DNA from: an uncultured Oscillospiraceae bacterium
GTDB lineage: Bacteria > Bacillota > Clostridia > Oscillospirales > Oscillospiraceae
Length of the DNA stretch: 24,581 bases
NCBI GenBank assembly: GCA_934659445.1
Contig: CAKUHV010000012.1
Span: forward strand, 1 to 24,581
Reading direction: 5' to 3'
The translations under genes and the position numbers were made by a program. Below the pieces are notes generated by a model that saw only the letters and a program-made list of their open reading frames with translations, was not told the origin of the DNA and searched no databases. Below, piece by piece: positions 1 through 8,147 of the stretch; positions within the stretch are counted from its first letter, which is position 1, and the number at the start of each line of letters is the position of its first letter.

Positions 1-846
1 CTTGGCGATGCGGATCTGCTCCAGATACTGCTTGCCGGAGTTGGCGTGGTTGCAGTCCACAAGGCAGGCGGGGTTCCTGATGCCCTTCTCCGCATACAGC
101 CTGTGCAGTTGGATCAGATCCTCGTAGTGGTAGTTGGGGCGGCTGTCCCCCTTCTCGTTCACATAGCCCCGCATGATGGCGTGGGTGTAGGGGTTGCCGC
201 TGGTCTCTACCTCCCAGCCGCGATAGAGGAAGGTGTGGTCCCCCATGGCGGCGTAGATGGAGTTCAGCATCACGCTCAGGTCGCCGCCGGTGGGGTTCTT
301 CATGCCCACGGGCACGTCGATGCCGCTGGCCACCAGACGGTGCTGCTGGTTCTCCACCGAGCGGGCGCCCACGGCCACATACCCCAGAATGTCGGACAGG
401 TAGCGGTAGTTTTCGGGGTAGAGCATCTCGTCGGCGCAGGCAAAGCCGGTCTCCTCCACCGCCCGGGTGTGCAGACGGCGGATGGCGATGATGCCCTCGA
501 GCATGTCGGGCTTCTTGCTGGGGTCGGGCTGGTGGAGCATCCCCTTGTAGCCCGCGCCGTTGGTGCGGGGCTTATTGGTGTAGATGCGGGGCACGATCAG
601 GATCTTGTCCTTCACCTGCTCCTGCAGGGGGACCAAGCGGTGGATATAGTCCATCACGCTGTCCTCGCGGTCGGCGGAGCAGGGGCCGATGATGAGCATC
701 AGCCGCCGGTCCCGGCCGTCAAGGATGGCGCGCACCTCCTCCACCCGGGCCTCTCTTACGGCTGATACCCGCTGAGAGACGGGAAATTCCTTTTTGATGT
801 CCATGGGGATGGGCAGTTTGCGGATGAATCTGGCGCTGTGCTGCAT
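1..846 (-). CDS. aroF: DAHP synthase, class I (AroF/G/H type), 3' end off the window
   Basis: 3-deoxy-7-phosphoheptulonate synthase condenses phosphoenolpyruvate with erythrose 4-phosphate, the first step of the shikimate pathway in the cytoplasm. 282 codons are visible from ATG at 846 down to position 1 with no stop; family members of this type are about 340-350 residues, so roughly 60 C-terminal residues are missing at the window edge. Diagnostic stretches in the reverse-strand translation are MLIIGPCSADREDS, ILIVPRIYTNKPRT, GDHTFLYRGWEVETSGNP and LVDCNHANSGKQ, all typical of the AroF/G/H subfamily and its PEP and phosphate binding. An AAGGAG ribosome binding site sits about 8 nt before the ATG. 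A sigma-A promoter at 885-913 gives it a transcript separate from recG upstream. Which feedback type (Tyr, Phe or Trp) it is cannot be told. Confidence 0.93.
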   Translation of the reverse strand, partial: MQHSARFIRKLPIPMDIKKEFPVSQRVSAVREARVEEVRAILDGRDRRLMLIIGPCSADREDSVMDYIHRLVPLQEQVKDKILIVPRIYTNKPRTNGAGYKGMLHQPDPSKKPDMLEGIIAIRRLHTRAVEETGFACADEMLYPENYRYLSDILGYVAVGARSVENQQHRLVASGIDVPVGMKNPTGGDLSVMLNSIYAAMGDHTFLYRGWEVETSGNPYTHAIMRGYVNEKGDSRPNYHYEDLIQLHRLYAEKGIRNPACLVDCNHANSGKQYLEQIRIAK

Positions 847-884
847 AATGTGTACTCCTTGTCAGTCAGTGGTAGATCGGGACT

Positions 885-913
885 ATTTTAGCGCGTTCCC
901 CGCCATATCACAA
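885..913 (-). promoter_or_regulatory. Sigma-A promoter of the DAHP synthase gene
   Basis: On the minus strand the -35 TTGTGA (908-913) and -10 TAAAAT (885-890) are separated by exactly 17 bp. Initiation would fall near 878, leaving a leader of about 32 nt with no room for a T-box or attenuator. Confidence 0.7.
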
Positions 914-1016
914 GTGCAAATTTGCGATGATTCGACCACTTTTACTTCTTGCGGCTAAAGTGCTGCGGGAAGAGGTACAGACGCGGTCAAAACAAAATGA
1001 ATACCTCACCTGTCTG

Positions 1017-3101
1017 TCAATTGAAAATATCCGGCGTCTCGGCGAACAGGGCGCGTACCCGGGCCAGCACCGGGGCGTTCTCCGGCTTGATCAGCTCCGG
1101 GTCTGCCTCCAGCAGCTCCCGGGCCGCCTGCTGGGTCTGGGCCAGCAGCTCCATGTCACCGGTCAGGCTGGCCAGCCGCAGCTGGGGCAGGCCGTGCTGC
1201 CGGCTGCCGAAGAAGTCCCCCGGCCCCCGCTGCTCCAGATCCGCCTGGGCGATCTGAAAGCCGTCGTTGGTGCCCGCCAGAGTCTTCAGGCGCTTCATGG
1301 CCTCCTCCTGCCGGCTCCTGGTCATGAGCACGCAGTAGGACTGGTGCCTCCCCCGGCCCACCCGGCCCCGCAGCTGGTGCAGCTGGCTCAGACCGAAGCG
1401 CTCGGCGTTCTCAATGATGATCAGGGCGGCGTTGGGCACGTCCACCCCCACCTCTACCACGGTGGTGGACACCAGCACCTGGATCTCCCCCGCCGCGAAG
1501 GCCGCCATGGCGGCCTCCTTCTCCTTCGGCCGCAGCTTCCCGTGGAGCAGGCCCACCCTCAGGTCGGGGAACACCCTGTCCGCCAGCTGGGCGGCGTAGG
1601 TCTTGACGGCCTTCAGGTCCATGGGGGGCTCCCCGGTGCCCGGGTCGGGCTCCCCCTCCTCCACGGCGGGGCAGATGATATACGCCTGCCGCCCCTCCTG
1701 CACCAGACGGCGGACAAAGGCGTACATCCGCTGGCGCTTGTCCTCGTGGATCACATAGGTCTCCACCGGGGTGCGTCCGGGGGGCAGCTGGTCGATGACG
1801 GATACGTCCAGATCGCCGTATACCATCAGGGCCAGCGTCCGGGGGATGGGGGTGGCGGACATGACAAGCACATGGGGGGGCGTGTCCCGGCCGGATTTGG
1901 CCGCCAGGGCGGCCCGCTGGGCCACGCCGAAACGGTGCTGCTCGTCGGCGACGATCAGGGCCAGGCCGCGGTAGGCCGTGTCCCGGGCGATCAGGGCCTG
2001 GGTACCCACTACAACCTGAGCCCGGCCGTTGGCGATACGCTCTCTGGCCCGCTTTTTCTCCGCCGGGGTCAAAGAGCCGGTGAGCAGCTCCACCCGAACC
2101 CCCGCCGGGGCCAGCAGGGCGGTCAGAGAGCGGGCGTGCTGCTCTGCCAGCACCTCCGTGGGGGCCATGAGGGCGGTCTGGTATCCCGCTCTGGCGCACA
2201 GAAAGGCGGCAAAGGCGGCCACGGCGGTCTTGCCGCTGCCCACATCCCCCTGGACAAGACGGTTCATGGGACGGCCGGAGGCCAGGTCGCCGGCGATCTC
2301 CTCCATCACCCGGCGCTGGGCCGCCGTGGGGGAGAAGGGCAGCAGAGAGAAAAATCCCTCCCCCTCCGTTTTCGGAATCACGATCCCGCCAGCGCCGCCG
2401 GAGCGGCGCCGCTTTAAGAAGGTCAGGCCCACGGCCAGATAGAACAGCTCCTCGAAGGTCAGCCGCCGCCGGGCCAGCTCCAGCGCCTCAAAGCTGGGGG
2501 GGCGGTGGATGGTCCTGACGGCGAACTCCGCGGCGGACAGGCTGTATTCCCGGCGGATGGCCGGGGGCAGGCTGTCGGGTAGCCCCTCCGCCAAGGGCAG
2601 GGCCGCGGCCGCCCACCCCGCCATGCGGTAGTTGGACACCCCCGCCGTCAGGGGATAGACCGGCATGATCCGTCCGGTCACATCCTGCCGCCCCGCGGGC
2701 TCGAACACCGGATTGACCATGGAGCGGCGGCCGTTCTGGACCTCCAGAGCGCCGTAAAAGATATACTCCTCTCCTGTTTTCAGGGCCCTTTCCACATAGC
2801 TCTGGTTAAAAAAGGTGAGGGAGAGGGAGGCCGTGGAGTCCACAGCCCGGGCTTTTACCAGCTCCAGCCCCTTTCGGATGCGGGACAGGCGGGGGCGCTC
2901 GGCCACCATGGCCCGGACGCATACCCGCTGCCCCGCCGGGGCGGCGGAGACGGCATACACCTGCCGCCGGTCCTCATAGCTGCGGGGGTAGTAGGTCAGC
3001 AGGTCGCCCACGGTGCGCAGGCCCAGCTTTTCCAGCTGGGCGGCCCGGGCGGGGCCCACCCCGGGCAGGGCCGTAAGGGGGGAGTTGAGGGCGAGAGCCA
3101 T
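1017..3101 (-). CDS. recG: ATP-dependent DNA helicase RecG
   Basis: RecG is the superfamily 2 helicase that remodels stalled replication forks and Holliday junctions. The 694-residue product is full length for the family (about 690). An N-terminal helix-hairpin-helix-like segment (LPGVGPARAAQLEKLG, residues 12-27) leads into the OB-fold wedge domain (about 55-150). The helicase motor follows: Walker A GDVGSGKT near residue 285, a DEQH box (ADEQHRFG) near 387, motif III MSATPIPRT, and motif VI QLRGRVGRG near 580. DEQH rather than DEAH and the RFGV continuation are characteristic of RecG. The ATG at 3101 is preceded by AAAGGAGG. A promoter of its own (3134-3162) fires divergently from the dehydrogenase gene at 3237. 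No hairpin terminator is seen between recG and the DAHP synthase gene. Confidence 0.97.
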   Translation of the reverse strand: MALALNSPLTALPGVGPARAAQLEKLGLRTVGDLLTYYPRSYEDRRQVYAVSAAPAGQRVCVRAMVAERPRLSRIRKGLELVKARAVDSTASLSLTFFNQSYVERALKTGEEYIFYGALEVQNGRRSMVNPVFEPAGRQDVTGRIMPVYPLTAGVSNYRMAGWAAAALPLAEGLPDSLPPAIRREYSLSAAEFAVRTIHRPPSFEALELARRRLTFEELFYLAVGLTFLKRRRSGGAGGIVIPKTEGEGFFSLLPFSPTAAQRRVMEEIAGDLASGRPMNRLVQGDVGSGKTAVAAFAAFLCARAGYQTALMAPTEVLAEQHARSLTALLAPAGVRVELLTGSLTPAEKKRARERIANGRAQVVVGTQALIARDTAYRGLALIVADEQHRFGVAQRAALAAKSGRDTPPHVLVMSATPIPRTLALMVYGDLDVSVIDQLPPGRTPVETYVIHEDKRQRMYAFVRRLVQEGRQAYIICPAVEEGEPDPGTGEPPMDLKAVKTYAAQLADRVFPDLRVGLLHGKLRPKEKEAAMAAFAAGEIQVLVSTTVVEVGVDVPNAALIIIENAERFGLSQLHQLRGRVGRGRHQSYCVLMTRSRQEEAMKRLKTLAGTNDGFQIAQADLEQRGPGDFFGSRQHGLPQLRLASLTGDMELLAQTQQAARELLEADPELIKPENAPVLARVRALFAETPDIFN

Positions 3102-3133
3102 AGGGCGGCCTCCTTTCAGGGATAGGTGCTACG

Positions 3134-3162
3134 ATTCTATCACAGATCTCCCGGGGAGTAAA
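3134..3162 (-). promoter_or_regulatory. Promoter of recG
   Basis: Minus-strand -35 TTTACT (3157-3162), 17-bp spacer, -10 TAGAAT (3134-3139), about 33 nt before the recG start. It is back to back with the plus-strand promoter at 3176-3204: the two -35 boxes are only 13 bp apart. Confidence 0.6.
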
Positions 3163-3175
3163 GTCGTCCGCCGTC

Positions 3176-3204
3176 TTGCCAGTGGGGGCGGGAGCAGGTA
3201 TAAT
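3176..3204 (+). promoter_or_regulatory. Sigma-A promoter of the 3237-7862 gene run
   Basis: TTGCCA (3176-3181), 17-bp spacer, perfect TATAAT (3199-3204), 32 bp before the ATG at 3237. It is the only clear promoter found ahead of the six plus-strand genes that follow, so it may drive all of them. Confidence 0.75.
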
Positions 3205-3236
3205 AGAGGAAAAGCAAGTTTTCGTGAGGTGTCCGT

Positions 3237-4181
3237 ATGCAAGAAGTGATCCTGAATCTTCTGCCCCTGAGGGGGGAGGAGCGGGCGGCCTTTGAGGCCG
3301 CCGCGCCGGAGGCCGTCCACATCTATTCCAGAAGGAGCACCGTCACCCCGGAGCAGCTCTCCCGGGCCACGGTGCTGCTGGGCTGGCCCCGGGCCGGGGA
3401 TATGCAGTACGCCAAAAGTCTGAAATGGTTCCAGTGCATGTTCGCCGGGGTGGACGAGTATCTGCCGGCGGGGGTGACCCCGGAGGGGGCGGTCATTACC
3501 ACCTCCAGCGGCTCCAACGCCCTGTCCGTGGCGGAGAACATGCTCTCCACCCTGCTGGCCCTCTGCCGCAAGCTGCCCCTGTACCGGGACAACCAGCGGG
3601 CCCACCTGTGGCATGATGAAGGGGCGGTCAAAACCATTACCGGGGCGGTGATCCTTGTTGTGGGAGCCGGACATCTGGGCACAGAGTTTGCCTGGCGCTG
3701 TAAGACCTTGGGAGCCGCCAGGGTCATGGGGGTCAAGCGCACCATCGGCAGGCCCCTGCCCGGCTTTGACCAGCTGTACACCATGGAGGAGCTGGACGAC
3801 CTTCTGCCTCAGGCGGACGTGGTAGCGCTTACACTTCCCCACAGTCCGGAAACTGTGCATCTCATGAACGCCGAACGCATTGCAAGGATGAAGGACGACG
3901 CGGTGCTGATCAGCACCGGCCGGGGCACCGTGCTGGACCAGGACGCCCTGGCCGAAGCCATGAAAAACGGCAGGCTGTGGGGGGCCGCCTTGGACGTGAC
4001 TGAGCCGGAGCCCCTTCCCGCCGACTCCCCCCTGTGGGACATCCCCAATCTGCTGCTCACCCCCCATGTGGCCGGGGGGATGCGGCTGGAGATCACCCGG
4101 AAGAACTGCATCGACATGGCCCTGGCCAACCTGAAGCGCTATCTGGCGGGCCAGCCCCTGGAAAATCAGGTAAAGCGGTGA
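3237..4181 (+). CDS. D-2-hydroxyacid dehydrogenase, NAD(P)-dependent (substrate unknown)
   Basis: A 314-residue member of the D-isomer-specific 2-hydroxyacid dehydrogenase family, which reversibly reduces 2-keto acids in the cytosol. The Rossmann motif VGAGHLG (residues 142-148) binds the cofactor. The catalytic Arg is in STGRGTVLD (R229), the Glu in DVTEPEP (E258) and the His in TPHVAGG (H277), so the active site is complete. The PHVAGG ending and the N-terminal segment WFQCMFAGVDEYL place it in the GhrA-like branch rather than with 3-phosphoglycerate dehydrogenases, but the substrate cannot be assigned. The ATG is preceded by a modest GAGG. Its stop (TGA 4179-4181) overlaps the GTG start of walJ, indicating translational coupling. 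The second dehydrogenase of this family in the window (16034-16975) is clearly divergent from it. Confidence 0.9.
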   Translation: MQEVILNLLPLRGEERAAFEAAAPEAVHIYSRRSTVTPEQLSRATVLLGWPRAGDMQYAKSLKWFQCMFAGVDEYLPAGVTPEGAVITTSSGSNALSVAENMLSTLLALCRKLPLYRDNQRAHLWHDEGAVKTITGAVILVVGAGHLGTEFAWRCKTLGAARVMGVKRTIGRPLPGFDQLYTMEELDDLLPQADVVALTLPHSPETVHLMNAERIARMKDDAVLISTGRGTVLDQDALAEAMKNGRLWGAALDVTEPEPLPADSPLWDIPNLLLTPHVAGGMRLEITRKNCIDMALANLKRYLAGQPLENQVKR

Positions 4182-4987
4182 GAGTTTGCACCATCGCCAG
4201 CGGCTCCAGCGGCAACTGCGTCTTTGTCTCCGCCGGGGGCACCCATGTGCTGATCGACGCGGGTATCTCCTGCCGCCGGATCGCCGCCGCCCTGAAGGAG
4301 CTGGGCGTGGGCCTGGGGGACCTGTCCGGGGTGTTCATCACCCACGAGCACGCCGACCATGTGGCCGGGCTGGCCACCATGACGAAAAACAACCCCGTCC
4401 CCCTGTACGCCACCGGCCCCACCCTGGACGCTGTGCGGCGGAGGCTGCCCCGGATCATGGGGGAGCTGATTCCCGTGACGCCCGGGGAGCGGGTGGACAT
4501 CGGCGCCATAGCCGTGACCCCCTTTGCCACCAGCCACGACGCCGCGGCCAGCGTGGGCTACGCCGTTGCCGCCGGCGGGCGGCAGATGGCCCTGGCCACC
4601 GATCTGGGCTTTGCGTCGGAAGAGGTGTACCGGGGAGTGGCCGGAGCCGACCTGCTGATCTGCGAGACCAACCATGATGTGAACTGGCTGCGCTCCGGGC
4701 CCTATCCCTACTACTTGCAGCAGCGCATTTTAGGCGACCACGGCCACCTGTCCAACGAGGCGGGGGCGGAGCTGGCCGCCTGGGCCGCCGGTCAGGGGAC
4801 AAGGACCCTGATCCTGGCCCACCTGTCCCAGGAGAACAACACCCCCGCCCGGGCCCGGCAGGCGGTGGAGCTCAAACTGCGGGCCTACGGGCTGGAGCCG
4901 GGGCGGGACGTGACCGTGGCCGTGGCCGGGCCGGACGAGCCGGGGCCGGTGTTCCAGCTGGAAGAGAAGGAGGCGGCAGCGTGGTAA
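4178..4987 (+). CDS. walJ: WalJ/YycJ-type metallo-beta-lactamase-fold hydrolase
   Basis: A 269-residue MBL-fold protein. The opening MRVCTIASGSSGN and the metal-binding motif THEHADH (residues 55-61) are hallmarks of the YycJ/WalJ family, a predicted nuclease-like Zn hydrolase tied in Firmicutes to cell-wall and DNA-replication coordination. Further ligands fit ATSHDAAAS, ATDLG and AHLSQENN. The reading frame is open upstream to 4034, but GTG at 4178 was chosen because the family signature begins there, an AGG lies about 7 nt upstream, and it overlaps the previous stop. The last 7 nt overlap rlmH. In many Firmicutes walJ ends the walRKHIJ operon, often just before rlmH; here the rlmH neighbour is kept but no walR/walK two-component genes are present. 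Confidence 0.9.
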   Translation: MRVCTIASGSSGNCVFVSAGGTHVLIDAGISCRRIAAALKELGVGLGDLSGVFITHEHADHVAGLATMTKNNPVPLYATGPTLDAVRRRLPRIMGELIPVTPGERVDIGAIAVTPFATSHDAAASVGYAVAAGGRQMALATDLGFASEEVYRGVAGADLLICETNHDVNWLRSGPYPYYLQQRILGDHGHLSNEAGAELAAWAAGQGTRTLILAHLSQENNTPARARQAVELKLRAYGLEPGRDVTVAVAGPDEPGPVFQLEEKEAAAW

Positions 4988-5463
4988 GCGTCTATCTCAT
5001 CTGCGTGGGCAAGCTGAAGGAGAAGTTCTATCTGGACGCCTGTCAGGAGTATCTGAAGCGGCTGAAGGGCTACTGCAAGCTGACCCTGGTGGAGATCCCG
5101 GAGGGCAAGCTGCCCCAGTCCCCCTCCCTGGGGGAGATCGCCGCCGCCCTTGACAGGGAGGGGGACGCCATCCGGGCCAAGCTGCCCCCGGGGGGCACGC
5201 TGGTGGCCCTGTGCGTAGAGGGGCAGGAGAAGTCCAGCCCGGAGCTGGCGGAGTTCGTTCAGACCTTCCAGAACAGCGGGGGGAAGCATCTGGTGTTCCT
5301 CATCGGGGGCAGCTACGGCCTGCATCCCTCCATCAAAGCGGAGGCGCGGCTGCGCCTGTCCATGTCCCCCATGACCTTCCCCCACCATCTGGCCCGGGTG
5401 ATGGTATTGGAGCAGATCTACCGGGCCTTTAAGATCAACGAGGGATCCAGCTACCACAAATGA
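4981..5463 (+). CDS. rlmH: 23S rRNA (pseudouridine-1915-N3)-methyltransferase RlmH
   Basis: RlmH is a SPOUT methyltransferase that methylates pseudouridine 1915 in helix 69 of 23S rRNA on assembled ribosomes, using SAM. The 160-residue product matches the family length. It opens with VYLICVGKLKEKFY, carries the knot segment VFLIGGSYGLHPSI, continues with LSMSPMTFPHHLARVMVLEQIYRA and ends in SSYHK, equivalent to the conserved C-terminal Tyr-His. The start is a GTG at 4981 with an AAGGAGG about 8 nt upstream, inside the end of walJ (7-nt overlap). About 97 nt follow before the next start. This gene's 3' end is the SCC attachment site in staphylococci, but nothing in the flanking genes suggests an integrated element here. 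Confidence 0.96.
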   Translation: MVSVYLICVGKLKEKFYLDACQEYLKRLKGYCKLTLVEIPEGKLPQSPSLGEIAAALDREGDAIRAKLPPGGTLVALCVEGQEKSSPELAEFVQTFQNSGGKHLVFLIGGSYGLHPSIKAEARLRLSMSPMTFPHHLARVMVLEQIYRAFKINEGSSYHK

Positions 5464-5560
5464 GGGCCTCCGAACTGATCTTGTACGCCCCGGCAGAAAA
5501 GACCCGGCGGGGCCCACAGAATGAAATTGGATGACCGCAAAAAAGAAGGAGTTCTTACCT

Positions 5561-5942
5561 ATGACGAAGCAGGAAAAAGCCCGGGCTCTGCGCGCCCGGA
5601 CAGATGTACATTACAACTGTGCCCAGTCTGTGCTGGCCACCTTTGCCCCGGAGATCGGCCTGACCGAGGAGGAGGCCTTCCGTCTGGGCGGCCCCTTTGG
5701 CGCCGGGATGCACCGGGGCAGCGTGTGCGGCGCCCTGACCGGGGCGCTGATGGCCCTGGGCCTGACGGGGGTGCCCCAGCCCACGGCCTCTGCCCTGATG
5801 GCGGAGTTCGTGAAAAAGCATGGCTCTATGGAGTGCGCCCAGCTGCTGGCCAAGGCCAAGGAGGCGGGCGTCCCCAAGGGGGAGCACTGCACCGGCCTGG
5901 TGCTGGAGATGGTGGATTTTGTGGAGGGAGCACTGAAAACCG

Positions 5943-5956
<14 letters not shown>
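5561..5956 (+). CDS. C_GCAxxG_C_C family protein (putative redox/metal protein)
   Basis: A 131-residue protein resembling the C_GCAxxG_C_C family found in anaerobes. Cysteines lie in HYNCAQSV, GSVCGALTGA, MECAQLL and EHCTGLV, and FGAGMHRGSVCGALTGALMALGL is the family core. The function is not established; the conserved cysteines suggest metal or redox chemistry. An in-frame ATG exists at 5531, but the ATG at 5561 is preferred because AAGAAGGAG lies 9 nt upstream of it and the earlier ATG has no ribosome binding site. The 3' end overlaps the mutY start by 14 nt. There are no membrane segments. The first-position Gly-Cys pair of the family name is not exact here (VCGAL), so the family call rests on overall pattern. 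Confidence 0.8.
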
Positions 5957-6983
<1,027 letters not shown>

Positions 6984-6986
6984 GCC

Positions 6987-7862
6987 GTGATCTGCAACCT
7001 GTGTCCCCGCCGCTGCGGGGCCCTGCGGACAGAGACGGAGGGCCGGGGCTACTGCCGCATGCCGGAGATGCCCGTGCTGGCCCGGGCTGCCCTGCACCAG
7101 TGGGAGGAGCCCCCCATCTCCGGCACCCGGGGGTCGGGCACCGTTTTCTTTTCCGGCTGCTGTCTGGGCTGCGTGTTCTGCCAGAACGAGGAGATCAGCC
7201 ACCGGGACGTGGGCAGGCCGGTCACCGTGGAGCGCCTGCGGCAGATCTGCGTGGAACTGATCGCTCAGGGGGCCCACAACATCAACTTCGTCACCCCCAC
7301 CCACTACTCCCATATCGTGGCCCGGGTGCTGGAGCGGCCCCTGCCCGTGCCCGTGGTGTTCAACAGCGGGGGGTATGACAGTGTTTCCGCTTTACAGCGT
7401 CTGGCGGGCAAGGTGGACATCTATCTGCCCGACCTGAAGTATATGGACAGCGCTCCGGCGGGGCGGTACTCCGCCGCCCCGGACTACCCGGAGGTGGCCG
7501 CCGCCGCCATCCGGGAGATGGTGGGGCAGACCGGCCCCTGCGTCTTTGACGAAAACGGCCTGCTGAAAAGGGGGGTCATCATCCGCCACCTGGTGCTGCC
7601 GGGACAGGCGGAGGGGGCCAAGCGGGTGATGGACTGGGTGGCCCGGGAGTTCCCGAAGGGGACGGTGCTGTTCTCCCTCATGAGCCAGTACACCCCCTAC
7701 GGCCGGGCGGACCGGTTCCCGGAGATCGACCGGAAGCTGCGCCGGGGGGAGATCCGGGCGGTGCAGGACTATATGGCCGCTCTGGGGCTGGACGGCTTTA
7801 CTCAGGAGCGCACCAGCGCCGCGCGGGAGTATACCCCGCCCTTCGATTTGAGCGGGATCTGA
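6987..7862 (+). CDS. Radical SAM protein, PflX-like (pyruvate formate-lyase activase homologue)
   Basis: A 291-residue radical SAM enzyme. The cluster motif is the C58-x3-C62-x2-C65 run in FSGCCLGCVFCQN. An extra N-terminal cysteine set (CNLCPRRCG at 3-11 and GYC at 21-23) is typical of the PflX/COG1313 group, homologues of glycyl-radical activases with no settled substrate. NFVTPTHYSHIV and FNSGGYDS are the SAM-binding beta strands; DIYLPDLKYMD and LPGQAEGAKRVMDW are also typical of that group. The start is a GTG at 6987 with GGGGAGGT about 9 nt upstream, 3 nt after mutY. No glycyl-radical enzyme gene is adjacent, so a pyruvate formate-lyase target is not supported by context. It is the last gene of the plus-strand run. 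Confidence 0.88.
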   Translation: MICNLCPRRCGALRTETEGRGYCRMPEMPVLARAALHQWEEPPISGTRGSGTVFFSGCCLGCVFCQNEEISHRDVGRPVTVERLRQICVELIAQGAHNINFVTPTHYSHIVARVLERPLPVPVVFNSGGYDSVSALQRLAGKVDIYLPDLKYMDSAPAGRYSAAPDYPEVAAAAIREMVGQTGPCVFDENGLLKRGVIIRHLVLPGQAEGAKRVMDWVAREFPKGTVLFSLMSQYTPYGRADRFPEIDRKLRRGEIRAVQDYMAALGLDGFTQERTSAAREYTPPFDLSGI

Positions 7863-7879
7863 AAAGCTCTCCCGCAGCC

Positions 7880-8095
7880 GGTTCCGCCGCCCGCAGCACC
7901 CGCAGGGGGCACGCCGCATCCGAAAGACGGCTGCGCCGGCAGCGGAATAAAACCTGGATCTGTCATCTCCGCCGACAGGTGCGGCGGAAATGACACTTCC
8001 CGCGCAGACCAGCCCGACTTTTTCACCTTCACAAGCAATCGAGGCCGGGACTGCGCGCAGTCTGACCCGAAAAAGTGGCCTTGACAATTTTTCGG
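7880..8095 (-). repeat. Four-hairpin intergenic element, copy A (inverted relative to copy B)
   Basis: This 285-nt gap (7863-8147) holds no credible gene. Read on the minus strand it contains four hairpins in series. (1) Arms 8083-8095 and 8067-8079 flank a 3-nt loop; the outer 8 bp CCGAAAAA/TTTTTCGG pair perfectly. (2) CGCGCAG pairs with CTGCGCG, followed by a linker containing AAAAGTCGG. (3) Arms 7982-7995 and 7961-7974 form 14 bp with one mismatch (G-C changed to A/C position), loop CACCTGT. (4) TTCCGCTGCC (7938-7947) pairs with GGCGGCGGAA (7882-7891) around a 46-nt insert. The same order, spacing and loop sequences occur in copy B at 23368-23533. It lies about 50 nt downstream of the FGGY kinase stop, in that gene's sense direction. 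Confidence 0.75.
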
Positions 8096-8103
8096 CCATC
8101 CCG

Positions 8104-8142
8104 CCACGGGCCGGCCCATAAGGGGCCGGCCCGTGGTCTTTT
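8104..8142 (+). terminator. Intrinsic terminator closing the 3237-7862 run
   Basis: A perfect 14-bp GC-rich stem (8104-8117 with 8123-8136), loop ATAAG, followed by TCTTTT on the plus strand. There is no T-run on the minus side, so it acts best on plus-strand transcripts, although it also lies just 11 nt beyond the FGGY kinase stop. Confidence 0.7.
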
Positions 8143-8147
8143 GAAGC

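Noticed and set aside
927..2417. Long plus-strand open frame of 496 codons opposite recG
   Set aside because: It mirrors the recG codons; the composition is low-complexity Gly/His/Leu/Gln-rich, with no family motif. GC-rich third positions keep antisense frames open.
5420..5530. SCC-like attachment site at the 3' end of rlmH
   Set aside because: The rlmH end lacks an obvious direct repeat elsewhere in the window, and the downstream genes are housekeeping with no recombinase.
7392..8119. Possible small genes on the minus strand between the radical SAM and kinase genes
   Set aside because: The frames have no ribosome binding site and overlap the structured repeat and the radical SAM gene; the hairpin pairing explains the sequence better.
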